DNA from: Clostridium putrefaciens
Lineage (GTDB): Bacteria > Bacillota > Clostridia > Clostridiales > Clostridiaceae
Length of the DNA stretch: 64,000 bases
NCBI RefSeq assembly: GCF_900461105.1
Contig: NZ_UFWZ01000001.1
Coordinates: 1,426,001-1,490,000, forward strand
Direction: 5' to 3'
Shown here: piece by piece, positions 57,708 through 64,000 of the stretch
Position numbering within the stretch: the stretch's first letter is position 1
Layout: the number at the start of each line of letters is the position of its first letter
Program-made: the position numbers and the translations under genes
Notes under the pieces: generated by a model
The model's database searches: none
The model's input: only the letters and a program-made list of their open reading frames with translations
What the model was told of the DNA's origin: nothing

Positions 57708-57736
57708 TTTACAACAGTTAAAATCTTTGTTATAAT
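57708..57736 (+). promoter_or_regulatory. Promoter of rpsO
   Basis: TTTACA (57708-57713), 17 bases, TATAAT (57731-57736), starting directly after the ribF stop. It gives rpsO its own transcript. Confidence 0.8.
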
Positions 57737-57740
57737 GACT

Positions 57741-57818
57741 GTTGGGAACCTATATCTACGATTATAGAAAGCCAACTTAAATCTTGGATATAGGGGATAA
57801 ATACTTGGAGGTGTAAAC
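57741..57818 (+). promoter_or_regulatory. S15 autoregulatory leader with predicted pseudoknot
   Basis: Two crossing helices: GTTGG (57741-57745) with CCAAC (57772-57776), and CCTATATC (57749-57756) with GATATAGG (57787-57794), which together form a pseudoknot just ahead of the ribosome site GGAGGTG. S15 leaders of other bacteria also use pseudoknots to let S15 block its own translation; the match is by architecture. Confidence 0.65.
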
Positions 57819-58082
57819 ATGGAAAAGGCAAGAAAAGAAGAAATAATTAAAGAACACGCAAGACATGAAGGAGATACTGGTTCTCCAGAAGTGCAAATAG
57901 CACTTTTAACTGAAAGAATAAACTCATTAACAGGACATTTAAAGGTTCACAAAAAAGATCATCACTCAAGAAGAGGACTACTTATGATGGTTGGTCAAAG
58001 AAGAGGCCTTTTAAATTACTTGCAATCACAAGATATTCAAAGATATCGTGATTTAATTGCAAAACTTGGATTAAGAAAGTAA
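57819..58082 (+). CDS. rpsO: 30S ribosomal protein S15
   Basis: An 87-residue protein with the S15 signature ([40 protein letters not shown]). It binds the central domain of 16S rRNA. It has its own promoter and leader and is followed by a terminator, then pnp, the conserved order. Confidence 0.98.
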   Translation: MEKARKEEIIKEHARHEGDTGSPEVQIALLTERINSLTGHLKVHKKDHHSRRGLLMMVGQRRGLLNYLQSQDIQRYRDLIAKLGLRK

Positions 58083-58124
58083 TCTTAATTTAATTTTAAA
58101 ATTTGGATTAAGTAAAGTAATCTT

Positions 58125-58150
58125 AGAGCGGTTTAACCGCTCTATTATTT
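58125..58150 (+). terminator. Terminator of rpsO
   Basis: AGAGCGGT-TTA-ACCGCTCT followed by ATTATTTT; partial read-through into pnp is likely. Confidence 0.8.
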
Positions 58151-58212
58151 TAAAATATTAAAGTGAAAAATAAAGTAAAACAAAATATGTTTAATTGAAA
58201 GGAGGTACTTGT

Positions 58213-60345
58213 ATGAACCATATACTTGAAACATCAGTTGCAGGAAGAACATTAAAACTTCAGTATGGAAAAGTTGGAATGTTATCTAATGCTGCAATAA
58301 TGATGAGTTATGGAGATACAGTTGTATTAGTAAATGTAAACGCCTCAGAAAAACCTAGAGAGGGCATAGACTTTTTCCCTTTAAGCGTTGAGTATGAAGA
58401 GAGGTTATATGCTGCAGGAAAGATACCAGGAGGATTTATAAAAAGAGAAGGAAGACCTTCAGAAAAAGCTATACTACATGGTAGAGCTATAGATAGACCT
58501 CTAAGACCACTATTTCCAGAAGGCTATAGAAACGATGTACAGATAGTATGTACAGTTATGTCTGTAGAAAAAGATAATATCCCAGAAATACTAGCAATTA
58601 ATGCTGCATCTACAGCATTAAGCATATCTAGCATACCTTTCGTAGATCCAGTAGGTGCAGTATCTGTTGGTCTTGTTGACGGAGAATTCATATTAAATCC
58701 AACATCTAAACAAAGAGAATCTAGCACTTTAAGTTTAACAGTGTGTGCCACTAAAGATAAGGTTATAATGATCGAAGCTGGAGCACAAGAAATTGAAGAA
58801 GATGTTATGTATAATGCAATAATATTTGGATTTGAAAAGTGCAAAGAAATGGTTAAGTTCCAAGAAGAAGCTAGAGAAAAGTTTGGTAAAGAAAAGATTA
58901 TTCCTGTTTTACATAAAGTAAACGAGGATATGGAAGATGAAATAAGAAGCTTTAGCACTGATATGATAAATGAAGCTATGCATATAACAGATAAAGACAT
59001 TAGAAATAAAACTATATCTGAAATAAAGGATAAAGTTAAGATTGAATTTGGTGAAAAATATCCTGAGAGTAGCTCAGATATTGCCGATATAATATATAAG
59101 ATACAAAAGAAATCAGTTAGAAACATGATATTGTTAGAAAAGAAAAGACCAGATGGAAGAGCATTTACCGAAGTAAGACCTTTAAGCGCAGAAGTAAATA
59201 TACTACCAAGAACTCATGGAACAGGACTTTTCACTAGAGGACTTACACAGGTTATGAGTGTTGCAACACTTGGAGCATTAGGTGACGTTCAAATATTAGA
59301 TGGTATTGGTGAAGAAGAAAGCAAAAGATATATGCATCATTACAACTTTCCATCATACAGCGTAGGAGAAGTTAGACCTTTAAGAGGACCTGGAAGAAGA
59401 GAAATTGGTCACGGTGCTTTGGCAGAAAAGGCATTAGAGCCTCTAATTCCATCACAAGAGGAATTCCCGTATGCAATAAGAGTTGTATCAGAAGTATTAA
59501 GCTCTAATGGATCTACATCACAAGCAAGCGTATGTGCTAGCACACTTGCATTACTTGATGCAGGAGTTCCAATAAAGAGACCAGCAGCTGGAATAGCTAT
59601 AGGACTTGTTACAAGTGATGATCTATCACAAGAAGAAATTCTTACAGATATCCAAGGTATAGAAGATTTCTTTGGTGATATGGACTTTAAGGTTGCAGGA
59701 ACAGAAGTTGGTATTACAGCTATACAAATTGATACTAAACTAAAAGGTATATCACAAATGTGTATCAAAAATAGTATTGATGCTGCTAAAAAAGCAAGGA
59801 CACATATTCTAAGTGTTATGAATGATTGTATCTCAGAGTCAAGAGATGAAGTTTCTGAGTATGCACCTAAGGCATATAATATGAGTATACATCCAGATAA
59901 GATAAGAGACGTAATAGGTGCTGGTGGTAAAACTATTAATAAGATAATAGCTGAAACCGGTGTTAAGATTGACATAAAAGAAGATGGAACAATATTTATA
60001 ACATCTAATGATGCTGCTAGTGGTAAACAGGCTATGAAGATTATTGAGGACTTAACAAAAGAAATCAAAGTTGGTGAGATTTATCTTGGAAAAGTAACTA
60101 AGATAACTGCATTTGGCGCCTTTGTTGAAATCCTTCCTAATAAAGAAGGTCTAGTGCATATATCTAAGCTAGATGTAAACAGAGTAAATAAAGTAGAAGA
60201 TGTTGTATCAGTAGGCGATGAAATACTAGTAAAGGTTACAGAAGTTGATAACCAAGGACGGGTAAATTTATCTAGGAGAGATGCAATAAAAGATACTGAA
60301 GATAAAAAGAGTAATGAAAATAACGAAAATAATAATGATAAATAA
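58213..60345 (+). CDS. pnp: Polynucleotide phosphorylase
   Basis: 3'-5' phosphorolytic exoribonuclease. The 710-residue protein has two RNase PH domains ([60 protein letters not shown]), a KH domain ([17 protein letters not shown]) and an S1 domain ([17 protein letters not shown]), with an Asn-rich tail. The ATG at 58213 is 8 bp after AAGGAGG; an ATG at 58195 in frame lies before that site. Confidence 0.97.
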   Translation: MNHILETSVAGRTLKLQYGKVGMLSNAAIMMSYGDTVVLVNVNASEKPREGIDFFPLSVEYEERLYAAGKIPGGFIKREGRPSEKAILHGRAIDRPLRPLFPEGYRNDVQIVCTVMSVEKDNIPEILAINAASTALSISSIPFVDPVGAVSVGLVDGEFILNPTSKQRESSTLSLTVCATKDKVIMIEAGAQEIEEDVMYNAIIFGFEKCKEMVKFQEEAREKFGKEKIIPVLHKVNEDMEDEIRSFSTDMINEAMHITDKDIRNKTISEIKDKVKIEFGEKYPESSSDIADIIYKIQKKSVRNMILLEKKRPDGRAFTEVRPLSAEVNILPRTHGTGLFTRGLTQVMSVATLGALGDVQILDGIGEEESKRYMHHYNFPSYSVGEVRPLRGPGRREIGHGALAEKALEPLIPSQEEFPYAIRVVSEVLSSNGSTSQASVCASTLALLDAGVPIKRPAAGIAIGLVTSDDLSQEEILTDIQGIEDFFGDMDFKVAGTEVGITAIQIDTKLKGISQMCIKNSIDAAKKARTHILSVMNDCISESRDEVSEYAPKAYNMSIHPDKIRDVIGAGGKTINKIIAETGVKIDIKEDGTIFITSNDAASGKQAMKIIEDLTKEIKVGEIYLGKVTKITAFGAFVEILPNKEGLVHISKLDVNRVNKVEDVVSVGDEILVKVTEVDNQGRVNLSRRDAIKDTEDKKSNENNENNNDK

Positions 60346-60351
60346 AAATAG

Positions 60352-60374
60352 AAGGGCTTAAAGCCTTTTTATTT
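60352..60374 (+). terminator. Terminator of pnp
   Basis: 7-bp stem AAGGGCT / AGCCTTT with loop TAA, followed by TTATTTTTT. Confidence 0.8.
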
Positions 60375-60391
60375 TTTATGGAGGTTTTTTT

Positions 60392-61666
60392 ATGTACAAG
60401 TTATTTAAGCTTAATAATGGTCTTAGAATCGTTGTAGAAAACATAGACTATGTGAAATCTGTAAGTGTAGGCCTTTGGATAGAAAATGGATCAAGAAATG
60501 AAAGCTTAAACAATAATGGAATTTCGCATTTTATAGAGCATATGATGTTCAAAGGAACATATAAAAGAACCGCTAAACAAATTGCAGAAGAAATTGAAGA
60601 TATTGGCGGACAAATGAATGCTTTTACAGGTAAAGAAGCTACCTGTTTTTATACTAAAACTTTAGATACTAATTTGGAGTTAAGTCTTGATATATTATCA
60701 GATATGATTTTAAATAGTAAATTAGAGGATAAAGATATTGAAAAAGAAAAAAGTGTAATTATTGAAGAAATAAATATGAGTGAAGATTCGCCAGAAGATG
60801 TACTTTCTGATATACATAGCATTTCTACTTGGGGAAAGGATCCTTTATCCTACCCTATTCTAGGTAATATAGATACAGTTAAGTCTTTTAATAGTAATAT
60901 GCTTAAAGAGTATATGGATGACTACTACACGCCTTTAAACGCAGTTATATCTATATGTGGTAATTTTGAAATTGATTCAATTGAAGAATTAGTAGAAAAA
61001 TATTTTGGCAATTGGAAATTTAACAATAAGAAAGAGGTATCTTATTCCTCTCCTGATATATTAAATCATCATTTGTGTAAGAAAAAGCCAATAGAGCAAC
61101 TACATATAAACTTAGGACTTCAGGGAATACCTTTAGGAGAAGATAATATATACACATTACTTCTTTTAAATAATGTTTTTGGTGGTGGAGTGTCTTCATT
61201 GCTATTTCAAAAGGTAAGAGAAGAATTAGGATTATGTTATAGTGTCTATTCCTATACTTCATCATATAATAATACCGGGGCCCTAAATATTTACACAGGA
61301 GTAAATCCAAAACAAGGTGTAGAGGCCATTCAGGTTATAAACGAAGAACTTAAAAAGTTTATCTTAAGTGGAATCACAAAGGAAAAGTTATCTAAAAGTA
61401 AGATTCAAATAAAGGCAAGTTATATGCTAGGACTAGAAAGTACTAGCAGTAGAATGTTTAGTAATGGTAAATCAGTTCTGTTTTTAAATAAAGTAAATAC
61501 TCCAGAGGATATAATAAGAAAGATAGATTCAATAAATAACAATACAATACAAGATGTTTTTGAAAATTGTTTTAAAGGTGGTATATTGAATTCAGCTTTT
61601 GTAGGAAATATAGACATATCTAAATTAGCTAAGGGTACAGGACTTAATATTAAAGAGGTATTATAA
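60392..61666 (+). CDS. M16-family zinc peptidase (YmxG/MlpA-like)
   Basis: Processing-protease-like enzyme. The 424-residue protein has the inverted zinc motif HFIEH (His46, Glu49, His50) with the downstream Glu in EKSVIIEEINM, and the R/Y-type C-terminal domain (FGGGVSSLLFQKVREELGLC). It sits between pnp and ymxH as in Bacillus. The substrate is unknown. GGAGG precedes the start. Confidence 0.92.
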   Translation: MYKLFKLNNGLRIVVENIDYVKSVSVGLWIENGSRNESLNNNGISHFIEHMMFKGTYKRTAKQIAEEIEDIGGQMNAFTGKEATCFYTKTLDTNLELSLDILSDMILNSKLEDKDIEKEKSVIIEEINMSEDSPEDVLSDIHSISTWGKDPLSYPILGNIDTVKSFNSNMLKEYMDDYYTPLNAVISICGNFEIDSIEELVEKYFGNWKFNNKKEVSYSSPDILNHHLCKKKPIEQLHINLGLQGIPLGEDNIYTLLLLNNVFGGGVSSLLFQKVREELGLCYSVYSYTSSYNNTGALNIYTGVNPKQGVEAIQVINEELKKFILSGITKEKLSKSKIQIKASYMLGLESTSSRMFSNGKSVLFLNKVNTPEDIIRKIDSINNNTIQDVFENCFKGGILNSAFVGNIDISKLAKGTGLNIKEVL

Positions 61667-61751
61667 TCTATTCTCCTTATAGTAATAAACATATAAATAA
61701 TTTCATAAATTATAAGAACACAATTTATAAAATTATTGGGGGGTTGCTATT

Positions 61752-62027
61752 ATGGGAGATAATATTAAGCTTTATAGTGAAATGGAAAGATATGAGATTA
61801 TAAATATTAACGACGGAGAAAAGTATAATTATTTAGGCAATAATGATATAATTATTGATACTAATGGTGAATTTAAAGTTTTAATAATACATAATTCTAA
61901 AGGTAAATTTAATTTCTTTAGTAATGAAGAATTTTATGAAATACCATGGGATTATGTCAAAAAAATAGGTGCTAAAACTATAATAATAGATATTGAAGAA
62001 AAGATTATTAAAAAGACTAAAATGTAA
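61752..62027 (+). CDS. ymxH: YlmC/YmxH family sporulation protein
   Basis: A 91-residue PRC-barrel-like protein (KLYSEMERYEIININDGEKY; IPWDYVKKIGAKTIIIDIE), usually associated with sporulation genes. Position between the M16 peptidase and aspartokinase supports the assignment. GGGGGGTTGC precedes the start. In Bacillus spoVFAB follow; here they are absent. Confidence 0.85.
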   Translation: MGDNIKLYSEMERYEIININDGEKYNYLGNNDIIIDTNGEFKVLIIHNSKGKFNFFSNEEFYEIPWDYVKKIGAKTIIIDIEEKIIKKTKM

Positions 62028-62074
62028 GTTGATTTTTATTTGATATCTAAATACCCTTTTGAGAGGATGAGTTT

Positions 62075-63271
62075 ATGAAAATACTAGTTCAAAAATTTGG
62101 TGGTACCTCTGTATCAACTATAGATAGAAGAAAGTTAGTTGTCCAAAAGGTTATGGAGGCAAAGCAAAAAGGTTATAACCCCGTGGTAGTAGTTTCTGCT
62201 ATGGGCAGGAAGGGTGAACCTTATGCAACAGATAGTCTCCGTTCTTTAGTTACAGATACATTTAAAAGTGAAAACCCTTTAGCTACGGATTTACTTATGT
62301 CTTGTGGAGAGATAATAAGTTCCGTTGTTATGTGTGATGAATTTCATAAAGTTGGAATAAAGGCGTCACCTTTAACAGGAGGTCAGGCAGGTATTATTAC
62401 TAATAATATATATAATGATGCCTCTATGATTAAAGTTGATACAAAAAAGATATTAGATCTTATAAAAAGTGATACTGTTCCTGTTATTACAGGATTTCAA
62501 GGATATAATGAAGAGGGATTTTTTACTACTCTTGGGCGAGGAGGAAGTGATATTACAGCATCTTTACTCGGAGCTTCGCTAAAGTCTGAAGAGATAGAAA
62601 TTTATACAGATGTAGATGGTATAATGACTGCTGATCCTAGAATAGTTATGGAACCTAACCTAATACATTGTATAAGTTATAACGAAGTATTTCAGCTTGC
62701 AGATCAAGGTGCTAATGTAATACATCCTAGGGCTATAGAGATAGCTATGCAGGGTAATATACCTCTAAAAATTAAAAATACTTTAAGTGAGTGTAAAGGA
62801 ACCTTGATAAATAGTTTAGGAGAAAAGACTGAAGGTTCAATAGTTACAGGGATAACCCACATGACAAATAGAATTCAAGTTCAATTAGTGCTAAATCAAA
62901 ACAAAGATAATGTGGATTACGGCAATGTACTAGAAGTGTTAGCAGAAAATCATATAAGTATTGATTTGATTAATGTTTTCCCAAATGAAAAAATATTTAC
63001 TATTGATTCTAAAGATTTATTAAAGTTAAAAGATATAATGAATAAATCAGATTTAAAGTATTCCTTTATAGAAGGTTGTAGTAAAATTGCTATTATAGGG
63101 AATAGAATAAAAGGTGTGCCAGGTGTAATGGCTAAAATATTAAGGATACTTAAGGATTCTAATATTGAGGTATTACAAACAGCAGATTCACACACCACTA
63201 TATGGTGTTTAATATATGATAAGGACTTAGAGAGAGCTATTAACTTACTTCATAAAAAGTTTTTAAAATAA
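62075..63271 (+). CDS. dapG: Aspartate kinase (DapG type)
   Basis: First enzyme of the aspartate family pathway (diaminopimelate, lysine, dipicolinate). The 398-residue protein has the kinase motif KFGGTSVS (7-14), VVVVSAMGRKGEPYATDSLR, GRGGSDITASLLGASL and the nucleotide region YTDVDGIMTADPR, then two ACT domains (about 265-398) for feedback control. GAGAGGATGAG precedes the start. Position after ymxH and before tepA matches dapG of Bacillus, the isozyme tied to spore dipicolinate. Confidence 0.93.
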   Translation: MKILVQKFGGTSVSTIDRRKLVVQKVMEAKQKGYNPVVVVSAMGRKGEPYATDSLRSLVTDTFKSENPLATDLLMSCGEIISSVVMCDEFHKVGIKASPLTGGQAGIITNNIYNDASMIKVDTKKILDLIKSDTVPVITGFQGYNEEGFFTTLGRGGSDITASLLGASLKSEEIEIYTDVDGIMTADPRIVMEPNLIHCISYNEVFQLADQGANVIHPRAIEIAMQGNIPLKIKNTLSECKGTLINSLGEKTEGSIVTGITHMTNRIQVQLVLNQNKDNVDYGNVLEVLAENHISIDLINVFPNEKIFTIDSKDLLKLKDIMNKSDLKYSFIEGCSKIAIIGNRIKGVPGVMAKILRILKDSNIEVLQTADSHTTIWCLIYDKDLERAINLLHKKFLK

Positions 63272-63283
63272 CAAGTATAAAAC

Positions 63284-63318
63284 CCTCCATATATGAACAA
63301 CATATTAATATATGGAGG
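63284..63318 (+). promoter_or_regulatory. Hairpin sequestering the tepA ribosome binding site
   Basis: 11-bp perfect arms CCTCCATATAT / ATATATGGAGG with a 13-base loop; the right arm contains the GGAGG that serves the ATG at 63326. There is no T run, so it is not a typical terminator. It suggests translational control, for example by temperature or a trans factor. Confidence 0.7.
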
Positions 63319-63325
63319 TATATAT

Positions 63326-64000
63326 ATGATAATTAAGAATAATGATGAAGAAGAATACGAAGAAGACGAAGACATAGAAGAAAACGGCGTACAAAGTCAA
63401 ATGAGTAAGATTAAAGAGTTAGGTAGAGTTCAAGTTTCGGATTTTAATGAAGAAATTCAAGTGTTACCTATAATAGGTCAAATAGAAGGTCATGGAGTAT
63501 TACCACCTCAAAGCAAAACTACTAAGTATGAGCATGTAATACCCCAACTTATAGCAATGGAACAAAGTGATAAGGTTAAAGGCGTTTTGATAGTGTTAAA
63601 CACTGTTGGTGGTGATATTGAAGCAGGTCTTGCTATAGCAGAGATGATAAACACATTAAGCAAACCTACAGTATCATTAGTTATAGGTGGTGGACATTCA
63701 ATTGGTGTTCCTTTAGCTACTGCTGCAGATTATTCATTTATATCACCCTCTGCTACTATGATAATTCATCCTATAAGAATGAATGGATTAGTTATTGGAG
63801 CACCTCAGACCTTTAATTATTTTAATAAGATGCAAGAAAGAGTAAATGATTTTATCTTAAGGACTTCAAACATGGAATTAGACACATTAAAGAAACTTAT
63901 GATGGAAACAAACGAATTATTAAATGACATGGGCACAATACTAGTGGGAGATGAAGCCGTGAAATATGGTCTTATAAAAGAAGTCGGCGGAATAAAAGAT
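63326..64000 (+). CDS. tepA: ClpP-like protease TepA (3' end outside window)
   Basis: A ClpP-fold serine peptidase of the translocation-enhancing protein family, cut after 225 residues. It has a very acidic N-terminus (NNDEEEYEEDEDIEE), the oxyanion region LNTVGGDIEAGLAIAEMINT, the nucleophile region GGGHSIGVPLATAA (Ser after GGGH) and the His in TMIIHPIRM. It follows dapG, as in other Firmicutes. The ATG at 63326 is 7 bp after GGAGG, which is held in a hairpin. Confidence 0.88.
   Translation, partial: MIIKNNDEEEYEEDEDIEENGVQSQMSKIKELGRVQVSDFNEEIQVLPIIGQIEGHGVLPPQSKTTKYEHVIPQLIAMEQSDKVKGVLIVLNTVGGDIEAGLAIAEMINTLSKPTVSLVIGGGHSIGVPLATAADYSFISPSATMIIHPIRMNGLVIGAPQTFNYFNKMQERVNDFILRTSNMELDTLKKLMMETNELLNDMGTILVGDEAVKYGLIKEVGGIKD

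Noticed and set aside
58524-60068. Long minus-strand frames (200 and 219 codons) within pnp
   Set aside because: Complement of a highly conserved gene with strong codon bias; no start signals and no protein family.

Overview
The window is low-GC Firmicutes DNA. Gene content and order (PolC-type polymerase, a rimP-nusA-infB-rbfA-truB-ribF-rpsO-pnp block, a T-box before pheST, spore genes for an alpha/beta SASP, YtxC, YmxH and an aspartokinase next to TepA) point to a spore-forming Clostridium. Nearly all of it is ordinary chromosomal core. The exception is one degenerate 11-kb island at about 9.6-20.7 kb, inserted in the 3' end of a tRNA-Cys gene.

Layout. 1-4.6 kb: the distal part of an oligopeptide ABC importer operon (oppC, cut by the window start, then oppD, oppF, oppA). 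4.7-6.4 kb: dapA-dapB on the minus strand (lysine/dipicolinate branch). 6.6-8.9 kb: a small acid-soluble spore protein, a methyltransferase and the redox chaperone hslO. 9.1-9.64 kb: a five-tRNA operon (Val, Asp, Phe, Gly, Cys) behind a perfect consensus promoter.

9.62-20.68 kb: an island bounded by a 28-bp direct repeat of the tRNA-Cys 3' end. It has no integrase and is full of broken genes: a frameshifted phage/UviA-like sigma factor, an amidase/LysM remnant, a double-glycine bacteriocin precursor with an amber codon just after the processing site, two small membrane proteins, a broken ISLre2 transposase that is itself interrupted by a 144-bp structured insert resembling a stand-alone IscB/HEARO-type omega-RNA element, a C39-peptidase ABC exporter with a frame break in an A9 run, an HlyD-type accessory protein, a CPBP protease, a 5' fragment of a group IIC-like intron sitting just after a terminator hairpin, and an IS4-family element whose end touches the right att repeat. 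Together this reads as a decayed bacteriocin export locus.

20.9-25.5 kb: an ECF sigma factor in one operon with an ABC transporter (three membrane proteins, one ATPase). 25.8-28 kb: a cold-shock protein, a guanidino-modifying-enzyme-fold orphan and ytxC. 28-36.8 kb: infC-rpmI-rplT behind an L20-type leader, with infC starting at ATT; ktrBA potassium uptake; a TrmH-family rRNA methyltransferase; a Phe T-box with pheST; zapA. 36.8-42.1 kb: a U32 protein, mutS2 and a DUF523 gene. 42.4-50.1 kb: dxr, rseP, ispG, polC. 50.3-60.3 kb: the translation/RNA block rimP to pnp, with a pseudoknotted S15 leader before rpsO. 60.4-64 kb: an M16 peptidase, ymxH, dapG and tepA (cut by the window end). The tepA ribosome binding site is buried in a hairpin.

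Three long perfect palindromes (46, 52 and 40 bp) lie between core genes and are not explained by the annotation.
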